DNA of 35,208 nucleotides from an uncultured Clostridia bacterium (GCA_934633985.1 CAKTYU010000015.1:1-35208), one strand, 5' to 3'; positions 6,917 through 15,475 are shown, numbered from the stretch's first letter. The notes: generated by a model from the letters alone, not told the origin. Made by a program: numbers and translations.

Positions 6917-8619
6917 TCCTTGCTTTCTCCTTTGTTCAGCTTGCCCATGGCGTTGTTGAAGCGAACGATACTTATTCCGTACTTGCTGCAAAGCTCAAGC
7001 TTTGTGACCTCCACGCCACACTTGCGGCACGCCTCGTACTCCAATGCCGCCGCCAGCGCCATGATCTGCCCCTTTGAGATGGGCTGGTAGCCGGAAAGGC
7101 CGCTGACGTATTTGCTCCATATACTCACTGCGGCGGATATGCAGGCGTCGTCGCGTATGCCCCGCATATAGCTCACGCAGCTCTCCATCACCTCGCCGTA
7201 GGCCTTGGGCATGCCCTTGGGCATCATGGGCACAAGGCTCACCCTGCTCTCCACCAGCTCGCCGTCTATATAGCTTAGGTACGGCTCCTTGGCGTCTATG
7301 GCCTTGAGCATGGCAAAGGTATCCCGCTTAAGCTCGGTGCTTTCCTCCTTGCGGAGCGCAAAGTCCCGCAGTATCTCCTCCGCCGCCTCGTCCCGGAAGG
7401 AGGCGATAAAGCTCAGTATCGCCCGCTTTACAGATGAGTCCGGCAGCGTAAGCCCCCATTTTGCGGCGGTCCTTACGTCGCCGCCCTCCTTCCACATCTC
7501 CATGAGCCTTTCCCGCGGGATGTGTATGTACTCGTTGAGCTTCTTTATCCTCGCTATTACCTCCTCCGCGGGGACCTGATAGTTGAGCATGAGGCTCATG
7601 GCCTTGGGCGCGCCCATTATCGCCGCCCTGCATACGCCCTTGTAAAAGCGGGCTATGCTGTCCTCGCCGTCTATCCTTAAGAGCTTGTCATAGCAGCTCA
7701 GCGCATAGGCCCAGTCGCCGGTGTAGTAGGCGCAGAGGGCAAGCCTGTGGGTCAGGGCGGGGTCGTAGCTTTTTTTGCTGCACAGCTTCTTCGCTATGGG
7801 CAAGGCCGCTGCGAACTCGCGAAGATCCATGAAGGTGATGCACAGCCTGTTGAGGTCGTCCGGGTCCTCCGTCTCCACGGTCTTTAGATAATCCACCTGC
7901 CGCTTGAGCCCTATGTCGTCCCTTGCGCCCCGCATGAATATGGCGAGGTTGCAGTGCGCCTGTATGTTCCGCGGGTCGTCCTTCAGCACCGCGCCCACCT
8001 GATCCGTGGCCTTGCTGTAATCGTGTACGCAATAGTAGCACAGCGCAAGGCTGTTGCGCGCGTATGCAAGCTCCGGATACCTTTCCACGGTCTTTTCCAG
8101 CAGCTCTATGGCGCCCTTGAAGTCCTCCTTATCCATGAGCCGCCTCGCCTGCTCCGCCTCCGCATATCCGGGCGATGCGGCGGGCCCGTCCTGATAGGCG
8201 CGGGCGGTGCCGTCGTCTATGGCCTCCGCCATGTCGTACGCGGTATAGGCGAACTCCCCGTCCGGCTCCTCGTCAAGGTATTTATCGAAGCTCATGCGCG
8301 CCTGATCGTATTCCCTCTGGGCGAAGAAGTTGCAGCCCATGCCGAAATATGCCTCCGCGGGCCTCTCCTCCTCGCGCAGCTTAACCATGAGCAGCCGGTT
8401 GGATTCCTCCGTGCGCCCCATGGCGGTGAGTATCTCCGCTATGCCCAGCACCGCGTCATAATTTTGCGGATCCAGCTTAAGAGCCATGCGATAGCTCGCT
8501 ATAGCCCCCACGAGGTCGTTCTTTTCCAGCTTTGAAGAGCCGCTCCGGTAGTAAAATTCCCCGTCCTGAGCGAACTGGAGAACCTTGCCGCCCTTTCCGG
8601 TCCTGATCTTTTCCGCCAT
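6913..8619 (-). CDS. tetratricopeptide repeat protein, 568 aa
   Basis: Large TPR protein. The first 120 residues show clear TPR units (for example LEKNDLVGAIASYRMALKLD and AYFGMGCNFFAQREYDQARM), with further units near residues 145-270, such as NSLALCYYCVHDYSKATDQV. The C-terminal half is helical without an obvious repeat. There is no signal peptide or membrane segment, so it is a cytosolic scaffold. I chose the ATG at 8619 because the hslO stop is at 8624-8626, four bases upstream; the longer frame to 8649 would start inside hslO. The stop overlaps the start of the RNA methyltransferase, implying translational coupling. The partner is unknown. Confidence 0.88.
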   Translation of the reverse strand: MAEKIRTGKGGKVLQFAQDGEFYYRSGSSKLEKNDLVGAIASYRMALKLDPQNYDAVLGIAEILTAMGRTEESNRLLMVKLREEERPAEAYFGMGCNFFAQREYDQARMSFDKYLDEEPDGEFAYTAYDMAEAIDDGTARAYQDGPAASPGYAEAEQARRLMDKEDFKGAIELLEKTVERYPELAYARNSLALCYYCVHDYSKATDQVGAVLKDDPRNIQAHCNLAIFMRGARDDIGLKRQVDYLKTVETEDPDDLNRLCITFMDLREFAAALPIAKKLCSKKSYDPALTHRLALCAYYTGDWAYALSCYDKLLRIDGEDSIARFYKGVCRAAIMGAPKAMSLMLNYQVPAEEVIARIKKLNEYIHIPRERLMEMWKEGGDVRTAAKWGLTLPDSSVKRAILSFIASFRDEAAEEILRDFALRKEESTELKRDTFAMLKAIDAKEPYLSYIDGELVESRVSLVPMMPKGMPKAYGEVMESCVSYMRGIRDDACISAAVSIWSKYVSGLSGYQPISKGQIMALAAALEYEACRKCGVEVTKLELCSKYGISIVRFNNAMGKLNKGESKE

Positions 8620-8623
8620 TTGA

Positions 8624-9514
8624 CTATTGCGCCTTTCCGGCCTCCGCAAGGAGGCCTCTTAGCTCGGCTTCGCTGAAGCGGTACTTCCTGTTGCAGAAGT
8701 GGCAGGTAAGCTCCGCGCCGTGCTCCTTCTCTATCATGTCGCCGAGCTCGTCCCGGCCTAAGGATATCAGCACCCTCTCCAGCCGCTCCCGCGTGCAGTC
8801 GCACCTGAAGCCCGTCTCTATGCTCTCGGTAAAGGTTACGTCTATGCCCTCGAATATATTTTTAAGGGCAGCCTCCAGCTCCATGCCGTCGTCCAGCATG
8901 CCCGCCAGCAGCTTTACCATAGGCGTTTTATCCTGTATTTTATCTATCACCTCATCGGGGCAGAAGGGCATGGGCTGCACTATGAGGCCGCCCCCGGCCC
9001 TTACCCTGCCGTCGTGGGGGTCTACCCGCACCCCAAGGTATACCATTGAGGGCTGCTGCTCGCTCGCCGTGAAATACTGTGCGAAGTCCTCCGCTATTTC
9101 GCCGGATACCATGTTGCTCTTGCCCACGTACGGCTCCTTCAGGCCCAGATCCCGCACCACCGTAAGCTCGCCGAACCAGCCTACCGCCATGGAAACGTCC
9201 AGCTTGCCGCTGTCGTTGAGCGGCAGCTCCAGCTTGGGGTTTTCTATGTAGCCCTTTACGCCGCCCCGGCTGTCCGCGGTGCATACTATGTTGCCCGCCG
9301 GGCCGCCGCCCTTGATTATGGTGGTGAGCCTGTCCTTTTCGCCCTTTAGCTGCGCCCCCATCATATCGGTTATGAGCAGCGAGCGCCCCAGCGCCGCCGT
9401 GCATACCCTTGACAGGCCGTGAAGCTCACGGGCTGTCTCGCATATCCCCCTGCCGGTGATCGCCATCAGCTTCACCGTATCGCCTGCCATAAGGCCCCTT
9501 ACTATCTTATCCAT
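8624..9514 (-). CDS. hslO: Hsp33 redox-regulated chaperone
   Basis: Holdase chaperone that is activated when oxidation releases its zinc. The 296-aa length is standard. The C-terminal zinc centre is intact: Cys-Asp-Cys in FRCDCTRERLERVL (about 237-239) and Cys-x-x-Cys in LTCHFCNRKYRF (about 270-273). The N-terminal domain contains the family sequences GGGPAGNIVCTADSRGGVKG and DKIQDKTPM. It is the third gene of the minus-strand operon, 16 bases after the metallopeptidase gene. Its role is protection of unfolding proteins under oxidative stress in the cytoplasm, which fits an anaerobe exposed to oxygen. Confidence 0.97.
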   Translation of the reverse strand: MDKIVRGLMAGDTVKLMAITGRGICETARELHGLSRVCTAALGRSLLITDMMGAQLKGEKDRLTTIIKGGGPAGNIVCTADSRGGVKGYIENPKLELPLNDSGKLDVSMAVGWFGELTVVRDLGLKEPYVGKSNMVSGEIAEDFAQYFTASEQQPSMVYLGVRVDPHDGRVRAGGGLIVQPMPFCPDEVIDKIQDKTPMVKLLAGMLDDGMELEAALKNIFEGIDVTFTESIETGFRCDCTRERLERVLISLGRDELGDMIEKEHGAELTCHFCNRKYRFSEAELRGLLAEAGKAQ

Positions 9515-9530
9515 TATACCGTCCTCCGCG

Positions 9531-10136
9531 CTACACGTTTTTGAAGGGTATCCTGCCCTTATCCGCGCAGCTTTTCAATCTCCTTATATGATATTCCATA
9601 AACCTCTGGGCGGGCCCAACGCGGTACATTATGTCCCCGTCCTCCACGCTGCCGTTCTTTTTCTTGAAGCTTCTCATGCGGTACTTATCCTTAAAGCCCA
9701 GCACGTGGCCTAACTCGTGCTGTATCACGGAGCATACCACCCCGCGCTGCCTCGCGTCCCTGATGTCCCTGCCCGCAAGGTTTATGTAAAGGTCAGGCTT
9801 GCGCCATATAAAGCGCTGGAGCTTGAGCAGCCCCTTGCGGCGGGCGCCGTAATACGCCCGGCTCACGTTTATCTTTGGGCTGTACCATTTGCGTATGACC
9901 GGCGTTTCGTCTATTATACGCACATTCAGCGCGCCGAAGCTGAACCTGTCCGTTATATCCGCCCGCGCCTCCACCTCCACCGGCCCCTCGCCGGTTTGGT
10001 AGCGGCCACCAATGCGCCCCAGCCCCTCCAGCATGAGCCGACGCAGCCCGTCTGCATCGCCGAGCTTGGATTCTATATACAGCGTAAAGGCGCACACCAC
10101 CCTTTCGCCGTCCCTGTAAAGCGCAAGTGGCCTCAT
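9531..10136 (-). CDS. small metzincin-like zinc metallopeptidase, 201 aa
   Basis: The zinc-peptidase signature is clear: VIQHELGHVLGFKD gives H140, E141, H144, G147 and D150, i.e. HExxHxxGxxD. Asp as third ligand is known from snapalysin-type (M7) enzymes, whereas most metzincins use His. A possible Met-turn follows in DIMYRVG (M170). No signal peptide or membrane segment is visible, so the protein seems to be cytosolic, which is unusual for this group. The N-terminal 80 residues resemble a peptidase fold entry (EVEARADITDRFSF). The ATG overlaps the stop of the methyltransferase gene (ATGA), so translation is probably coupled. Substrate unknown. Confidence 0.75.
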   Translation of the reverse strand: MRPLALYRDGERVVCAFTLYIESKLGDADGLRRLMLEGLGRIGGRYQTGEGPVEVEARADITDRFSFGALNVRIIDETPVIRKWYSPKINVSRAYYGARRKGLLKLQRFIWRKPDLYINLAGRDIRDARQRGVVCSVIQHELGHVLGFKDKYRMRSFKKKNGSVEDGDIMYRVGPAQRFMEYHIRRLKSCADKGRIPFKNV

Positions 10137-10861
10137 GGCCTTTTCCTTCCCAAGAACTGCACCCGTTCGCTGCTCGGCCTTGGTGGCTCCGTCGTTTCAA
10201 AGTCGTATGCCTCCGCGTCAAAGCCCGCCTTATTCAGCGCCCTAAGCAGCTCGCCGATATCGTGCGCCCGCTGTATGTGCCGCTCGGTAAAGCGGCGGTA
10301 AAGCCCGCCCTGCCGCTCAAAGAAGGTGAGCTCCATCTCTATCAGGCGGCTTTGTGGGTCGTAGTTGTTCCTCCAGATATACGCGCCCTCCTGCCCGTCC
10401 TCCGCAAAGGTGTTGCAGCCCAGCACCTTTTCTATCTTGTACCGCGAGGAAATGTCGAACAGCAGCAGCCCGCCCGCTTTCAGCGCGGCGCCCGCGGCCT
10501 TGAAGAAATCCTCGGCGGCCTTGAGGGAATCTAAGTAGTTCACCCCGTCGCAGGCGCATACTATGGCGTCCTGGGGCCGGTGCAGCGCAAGCTTTCGCAT
10601 ATCCTGCTCCGCAAAGGGTATCCTGAGGGCCGCCCTCCGGGCCTTTTCGGAGGCTATCCTGAGCATATCGCCGGATATGTCAACTCCGGTAACAGTATGC
10701 CCCGCCCGCGCAAGGCGCAGCGTTATCTCGCCCGTGCCGCAGGCGCAGTCCGCTATGCGCAGATTTCCCCCGCCCAAAAAGCCCAGCAGGTATCCTGCCC
10801 AGGCATCGTAATCCACATCCTTCATGAGCGGGTCATACATGCCCGCGAAATCGCCGTACAT
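10133..10861 (-). CDS. class I SAM-dependent methyltransferase, 242 aa
   Basis: Rossmann-fold methyltransferase of the methyltransferase-25/UbiE-like group. Motif I is IADCACGTGEITLRLA (near 36-51) and motif II the acidic VTGVDISGDML. The post-I region IVCACDGVNYLDS contains the expected Asp/Asn. The family covers small-molecule, lipid and protein methylation, so the acceptor is not predictable. Two close ATGs (10867 and 10861) are possible; AGGGAG lies 4 and 10 bases upstream respectively, and I prefer MYGDFAGMYD at 10861. It is the first gene of the five-gene minus-strand operon, and a TATATT/TATAAT-rich promoter patch lies at about 10890-10910. Confidence 0.9.
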   Translation of the reverse strand: MYGDFAGMYDPLMKDVDYDAWAGYLLGFLGGGNLRIADCACGTGEITLRLARAGHTVTGVDISGDMLRIASEKARRAALRIPFAEQDMRKLALHRPQDAIVCACDGVNYLDSLKAAEDFFKAAGAALKAGGLLLFDISSRYKIEKVLGCNTFAEDGQEGAYIWRNNYDPQSRLIEMELTFFERQGGLYRRFTERHIQRAHDIGELLRALNKAGFDAEAYDFETTEPPRPSSERVQFLGRKRP

Positions 10862-10962
10862 AAGCATACCGCTCCCTTGCCGCATAATAATTCATATTAT
10901 AATATACCCCAAGGCGGCTCCCATGGCAATAGTTGCCGCATTGTAAATTCCGCCCGCAAAAA

Positions 10963-10991
10963 TTGATATATTCCGCGTTATGGGTTATAAT
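10963..10991 (+). promoter_or_regulatory. sigma-A promoter for the LCP gene
   Basis: TTGATA (10963-10968), 17-base spacer, TATAAT (10986-10991). The start codon follows 35 bases later. Confidence 0.85.
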
Positions 10992-11026
10992 GTCACGGTA
11001 TTATACAGAAAGAAGCGTCCGGAAAC

Positions 11027-12343
11027 ATGGAGCAAAATAAAAAAAACGGCAACGGCCGCAAAATAATCATCATATTGGTGTGCATCATAGTGGCGGCGAC
11101 CGCCGCCATAGGCATAATCGCATCAAGGCTGCTCAACAGCATATCCCGCCCCGAGACGGATACCGTATTCGCAGAGAACGACGGGGACATCATAATCACC
11201 CCCGCACCTGCGGCCACCCCCAACGCTACGCCGGAGCCCTCGGCTACACCGGTGCCAACCCCCATACCCATGAGCGAGCTATACGACCAGACCTGGCTGG
11301 ACGAGGCAACCTTAGAAAAGCTGAAGGCCGACGCTGCGGACGAGCGCTACATAAACGTGCTTCTCATAGGCGTTGACCGCCGCGGCACCAAGGGGGACTC
11401 CAACACCGACGCCATGCTAATAGCCACCATAGACACGGTAAACGGCCGGCTCAAGCTCACCACGATAATGCGCGACATGCTGGTGAACATACCCGGCCAC
11501 GGCTACGGCAAGCTCAACTCCGCCGCGGTAAAGGGCGGCCTTGATCTGCTCTTCGAGACCCTCAACAGCAACTTCTATCTCAATCTCAGCGAATATGTGC
11601 TGGTGGATTTCAATATGTTTGAGGAAATAGTAGACGCGCTGGGCGGCGTTACGGTGCGCATGAGCGCCGAGGAAATAAGCGAGGCCAACGACTGCATAGC
11701 CGGCCTCAACAAGCAGCGCGGCATAGCGGACACATGGGACGGCTTCATATTCGCCAACGAGGGCAACGTGAAGCTCACCGGCAAGCAGGCCCTGGGCTAT
11801 GCGCGCATACGCCACATAGACAGCGACTTCAACCGCACCAAGCGCCAGTTCAAGCTGCTCAACCAGATATACGCCCAGTTCATGAAGGCGGACGTATCCA
11901 GGCAATATAAAATGCTTGAGAAGATACTGCCCATGGTGGAGACCAACATGACCAACGACCGCATAATCTCCTGCGCTACAAAGGCTCTGGGCATGGGCGC
12001 AGGCGGCCTGCTCTATTGCAGGATACCTGCGGACGAAACATACAAAACCGATAAATACGAGAGGAAGTCGGTAGTGCTGGCGGATATGCCCGCCAACGCC
12101 AGGGCGCTGCACGAATTCATATTCGATTCCAACCAGGAGGCCGAGGCCGCAAAGGTGCTTTCCCCCGGCGAATCACTGCCTCCCCGCACGCCTACCATAT
12201 ATCAGGGCGCTGACGGCAACTACTATTACTATAGCGACAACTCCCCCGTATACGCAGAGCCTACAATGGACCCCGGCTACTACGATCCCAACGCCCCCTA
12301 CATCGACCCCAACGGCCAGCCCCAGGTGGAGTTTCAGGGTTAA
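11027..12343 (+). CDS. LytR-CpsA-Psr (LCP) family protein, 438 aa
   Basis: Membrane-anchored phosphotransferase that attaches anionic or capsular polymers to peptidoglycan. One N-terminal helix (residues about 12-34, KIIIILVCIIVAATAAIGII) is followed by a Pro/Thr/Ala-rich linker (ITPAPAATPNATPEPSATP), placing the LCP domain outside the cell. Domain hallmarks are VLLIGVDRRG, DAMLIATIDT, TIMRDMLVNIPG (Arg-Asp pair), the Asn of YGKLNSAA, and RIRHIDSDFNRTKRQ with the catalytic-site arginines. The last 60 residues are a low-complexity Tyr/Pro/Asp/Asn tail (for example GNYYYYSDNSP), probably disordered and wall-facing. The ribosome site is weak (CCGGAAAC), but the promoter is excellent. A terminator follows at 12374-12412. 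Confidence 0.95.
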   Translation: MEQNKKNGNGRKIIIILVCIIVAATAAIGIIASRLLNSISRPETDTVFAENDGDIIITPAPAATPNATPEPSATPVPTPIPMSELYDQTWLDEATLEKLKADAADERYINVLLIGVDRRGTKGDSNTDAMLIATIDTVNGRLKLTTIMRDMLVNIPGHGYGKLNSAAVKGGLDLLFETLNSNFYLNLSEYVLVDFNMFEEIVDALGGVTVRMSAEEISEANDCIAGLNKQRGIADTWDGFIFANEGNVKLTGKQALGYARIRHIDSDFNRTKRQFKLLNQIYAQFMKADVSRQYKMLEKILPMVETNMTNDRIISCATKALGMGAGGLLYCRIPADETYKTDKYERKSVVLADMPANARALHEFIFDSNQEAEAAKVLSPGESLPPRTPTIYQGADGNYYYYSDNSPVYAEPTMDPGYYDPNAPYIDPNGQPQVEFQG

Positions 12344-12373
12344 AGGCAAAAATACGCTTTAACAAAAGCAAAC

Positions 12374-12412
12374 GCGCCGCCATATGATAAAGCATGGCGA
12401 CGCTTTTTGTTT
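12374..12412 (+). terminator. terminator hairpin of the LCP gene, overlapping the next start codon
   Basis: The stem GCG-C-CGCCAT (12374-12383) pairs with ATGGCG-A-CGC (12394-12403), with one C/A mismatch, a ten-base loop and a T-run at 12404-12412 (TTTTTGTTT). The 3' arm begins exactly with the ATG proposed for the downstream ORF. Confidence 0.7.
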
Positions 12413-13017
12413 ACGATGAATACAGCGGCAGGTTCATCACGGCCGATCCCGCCCTCATGGGCCGCTGCAAAAGCTGCGGCGGAACGCTCTGGACGGACGG
12501 CCGCTTCTTATATGCCTGCCGCCGCCTTTGCAGCCGCTACGATATGATACTCAAAAGCTCCTTCCATACCCTTCGGGAGCCCTTCGCCCCCTTTTCCCCC
12601 TGCTTCGCAGGCCTTTCCGGGGACTTCGCCCTGCTCTGCCCCTGCAAAAATATCTGCGGCGTACAAAACGAGATACGCCGGTACTGCATTAATCACAAGC
12701 TTTTTTCATATGTAGAAGCCCAGTATCAATCGCCCCTGTGGATACGGGGCGAGGTCAGCCTTGGGCGTTCCTCGCTTGCCGTGGGGTATCCTGTACTTTT
12801 CCCGGGAAATATGGGGGTACATGTATTTGTGCTGCAGCAGGGGCTGAATATGTTGGGTTTTTCCTGCCTGATGAACGGCAAGCTATCTGGCGATACCCTT
12901 TCCGCCCTCTCGGCCTTCCGGCTGAAGTACTGTCTGCCGCAGATGGAAGCCGTTGACGCTGCGCTGTGGCGGGCGCTTTTTGCCGCAATAAAAAAAGGCG
13001 GTATATCCGCCGATTAG
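12394..13017 (+). CDS. Cys-rich protein with C-terminal peptidoglycan-binding-like domain, 207 aa
   Basis: The N-terminal part has paired cysteines that look like zinc-ribbon or knuckle elements: CKSCGG (25-28), CRRLC (42-46) and LCPCKNIC (81-88). The C-terminal 65 residues (VHVFVLQQGLNMLGF, then GKLSGDTLSALSAFR and VDAALWRALF) follow the pattern of the PG_binding_1 three-helix domain (LQ..LN.LG...T..A...F......D...W..L). No signal peptide is seen, which sits oddly with wall binding. There is no good ribosome site, and the ATG lies in the 3' arm of a terminator; the next ATG is at 12457 without a ribosome site. The last four bases overlap the convergent tmk gene. Codon use looks native. Confidence 0.6.
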   Translation: MATLFVYDEYSGRFITADPALMGRCKSCGGTLWTDGRFLYACRRLCSRYDMILKSSFHTLREPFAPFSPCFAGLSGDFALLCPCKNICGVQNEIRRYCINHKLFSYVEAQYQSPLWIRGEVSLGRSSLAVGYPVLFPGNMGVHVFVLQQGLNMLGFSCLMNGKLSGDTLSALSAFRLKYCLPQMEAVDAALWRALFAAIKKGGISAD

Positions 13018-13691
13018 ATCATATTCCTCTCCCGCAGCACCCGCATGGTCTCCGCCCCTATGTCCTCTATGGAGCGCATTCCCTCATCCCCCATGCACTG
13101 TATCACGGCGACGTCGCCGCGTCTCTGTGCCGTTTCGAGGTACTTGGCTCTGGCCCGCTGCTGTATGCCGCAGGATTCCTCGTATACGTCCTTCTTCTCG
13201 CCGCCCACGTAATCTCTGAAGCCCTTTTTCATTACGTTCTCGCCCGCCTGTGCAGGCGCCACGTCATAGAAAAGGTATATATCGGCTTTTGGCAGGCAGA
13301 AATGGTCGTACTCCAGATCGAACACCCAGTCAATTATGTCCGGGCGCTGAAGGTCTATGTCGCGTATGCTCTGGTATACCGCGTTGCTCAGCACGTAGCG
13401 GTTTATTATCATATAGTCGTATTCGCCGTCAATGTGGCTCTTCATATCCTCCCAGCGGTCCAGCGCAAACCACAGGGCCATGCTCTTGCCGTCCACCGTA
13501 TCCGCCTTTACGCCTTCCGCGCCTGAAAGATAGCTGCCTACATGGGAGCCGAAGTAGCTTTCGTACTTGGGATACTCCCGCTTTTCCACGGAATAGCCCA
13601 TATCCGTCAGCGCCTCGGCAAGCTCATTATACTGCACGCTTTTGCCGCTTCCGTCTATTCCCTCTATGGCTATTACCTTAGTTTTGCCCAT
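13014..13691 (-). CDS. tmk: thymidylate kinase (dTMP kinase), 225 aa
   Basis: Phosphorylates dTMP to dTDP for DNA synthesis. The P-loop is IEGIDGSGKSVQ (residues 9-20). The dTMP-binding and DR motifs follow in WFALDRWEDM and INRYVLSNAVYQS. The lid region near 150 contains Lys/Arg residues (VMKKGFRDYVGG). Length is slightly above the usual 205-215 aa. The start overlaps the last 14 bases of hflX, with GGAGAAGG inside hflX as ribosome site, so it is translationally coupled to hflX. The gene appears to be the chromosomal copy and part of a beta-propeller/hflX/tmk operon. The lid differs from classical types, so a paralogous deoxynucleoside monophosphate kinase is a minor alternative. Confidence 0.9.
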   Translation of the reverse strand: MGKTKVIAIEGIDGSGKSVQYNELAEALTDMGYSVEKREYPKYESYFGSHVGSYLSGAEGVKADTVDGKSMALWFALDRWEDMKSHIDGEYDYMIINRYVLSNAVYQSIRDIDLQRPDIIDWVFDLEYDHFCLPKADIYLFYDVAPAQAGENVMKKGFRDYVGGEKKDVYEESCGIQQRARAKYLETAQRRGDVAVIQCMGDEGMRSIEDIGAETMRVLRERNMI

Positions 13692-15459
13692 ATCCTTCTC
13701 CCAGCATCCTTTTAAGCTTCCACAGCGCAGTCTCGTTTATCTGTATTTTCAAGTGCGCGCCGTCCCCCTGATGGTCCTCCTTCAATATTCGGCCCTCGGC
13801 GCGTATGACGTTCATGGCCTCGTATTTGTCGTAAGGCACTACCACGTCAACCTCCAGCCTGCCGCTGTTTATCCGGCTCTCTATCTGCTCCAGCAGCTCG
13901 TCAATGCCTATGCCCTTTGCAGCGCTTATGAACACGCCGTCATTTGGCGTTCGCTCCCCGGTAAGGTCGCACTTGTTGTATACGTTTATCCTCGGTATAT
14001 CCAGCGCGCCAAGCTTTGACAGCACGTCCTCCACTACTGCCATCTGGCTCTCGTAATACGGTGAAGACCTATCCACCACGTGCAGTATAATGTCTGCGTT
14101 TGCCGCCTCTTCAAGGGTGGAGCGGAAAGCCTCCACAAGGTCGTGGGGCAGCTTATTTATGAAGCCCACGGTATCAGAGATCAGCACTTCGGTGCCGTTG
14201 GGCAGCTCCGCCTGCCGCACCACCGGATCGAGCGTAGCGAACAGCATATCCTCCGCCAGCACCGATGCGTCGGTCAGGGCGTTTAGCAGCGTGGACTTGC
14301 CGGCGTTGGTGTAGCCCACCAGCGCCACGACAGACGTGGAATTCTTCTCGCGGCGGGCGCGTCTTAGGCTCCGCTGCTTTTCAATCTCGCCAAGCTCCTC
14401 GCTAAGCTCGAATATCCGCCGCTTTATCCGCCGCCGGTCTATCTCAAGCTTCTTCTCGCCCGGGCCCCGGGTGCCTATGCCGCCGCCCAGCCGGGAAAGC
14501 ACCGTTCCCTGACCCAGCAGCCGCGGCAGCCGGTATTTCTGCTGTGCAAGCTCCACCTGAAGCTTGCCCTCCCGGGAGGTCGCCCGCTGGGCGAATATAT
14601 CCAGTATCAGCGCCGTGCGGTCTATGACCCGGGCGCCCAAAATTTCTTCGAGGTTGCGGCTCTGCACGGCTGTAAGCTCATCGTCGAATATGAAAAGATC
14701 CGCCTCCAGCTCGCTCCCCTTCAGGGAAAGCTCCTCCGCCTTGCCGCTGCCTATATATGTGGCGTTGTCCGCGCCGGCCTTCTTCTGGGTGAACCTGCCT
14801 ACCACGTTTGCCCCCGCCGTCCTCGCAAGCTCGCCCAACTCCGCAAGGGTATCGTAGGGCCCGCTGTTTTCCAGCCCCACAAGTATTGCCCTCTCAGGCC
14901 GGGAGCCCTCCGCCTCGACTGTCGTTGACTTCAGCCTGTCGTCCGCAAGGTATATCTCCTTCATAAGCAGCCGCTGGGGCAGCTTGTATGGGCGCATGGG
15001 GCCGTATATCAGCACTCCCCGTTCCCCCGCCTCGTCCGCTTCCCCAAGGTACGCGGCGTATACCGATGTGGGCTCGCCGTCCTCCCTCACGCCTATGGCC
15101 GCCATGCTGTCAAGGCGCATGCTGCGGAGTGTGCCCAGATCCACGCCGGAAAGCCTTCCGTCGCCGTTGGGGTGAGTGTGTATGCAGCGCACGCCGCACA
15201 GCCTGTCCTCGTTGCGCACGAGGCGCATATTGGGCATGGAGACCTTGGCATTGTCGCCCACGGATACGTCGGCAATGCGGCCGTCACGGCCCATGTATAT
15301 GGAAATCTCCCGGCCCAGAATACCCGTAAGCTGGCTCAGCTCCGCCACCATTTCCCGGGAGACGAGCTCGTCCTGCCCCTGACGCATATCGTACAGCAGC
15401 TCTATCCTCTCCAGCAACGTGTCCTTTATGCCCTGAATATTTCCGTTTACCCTGCCCAT
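13678..15459 (-). CDS. hflX: GTPase HflX with N-terminal JAMM-like extension, 593 aa
   Basis: Ribosome-associated GTPase that splits stalled or stressed 70S ribosomes. The C-terminal two thirds are canonical HflX: the glycine-rich LSRLGGGIGTRGPGEKKLE linker, P-loop VALVGYTNAGKSTLLNAL, switch II SDTVGFINKLPHDLVEAF and NKCD. The first about 180 residues are extra compared with E. coli HflX (426 aa). They contain CIHTHPNGDGRLSGVD, i.e. H94-x-H96-x7-S104-x2-D107, which fits the JAMM/MPN+ metal-binding signature exactly, with Glu residues upstream at 40 and 51. GGAG lies five bases before the ATG. It follows the beta-propeller gene by 16 bases. The GTPase assignment is firm; peptidase activity is inferred only from the motif. 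Confidence 0.95.
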   Translation of the reverse strand: MGRVNGNIQGIKDTLLERIELLYDMRQGQDELVSREMVAELSQLTGILGREISIYMGRDGRIADVSVGDNAKVSMPNMRLVRNEDRLCGVRCIHTHPNGDGRLSGVDLGTLRSMRLDSMAAIGVREDGEPTSVYAAYLGEADEAGERGVLIYGPMRPYKLPQRLLMKEIYLADDRLKSTTVEAEGSRPERAILVGLENSGPYDTLAELGELARTAGANVVGRFTQKKAGADNATYIGSGKAEELSLKGSELEADLFIFDDELTAVQSRNLEEILGARVIDRTALILDIFAQRATSREGKLQVELAQQKYRLPRLLGQGTVLSRLGGGIGTRGPGEKKLEIDRRRIKRRIFELSEELGEIEKQRSLRRARREKNSTSVVALVGYTNAGKSTLLNALTDASVLAEDMLFATLDPVVRQAELPNGTEVLISDTVGFINKLPHDLVEAFRSTLEEAANADIILHVVDRSSPYYESQMAVVEDVLSKLGALDIPRINVYNKCDLTGERTPNDGVFISAAKGIGIDELLEQIESRINSGRLEVDVVVPYDKYEAMNVIRAEGRILKEDHQGDGAHLKIQINETALWKLKRMLGEGYGQN

Positions 15460-15475
15460 TACATCTCCAAATCAG

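Noticed and set aside
6917..6991. N-terminal extension of the RNA methyltransferase
   Set aside because: The extension is inside the TPR gene; MRFIATCKIGLE at 6916 is the family start and has a ribosome site.
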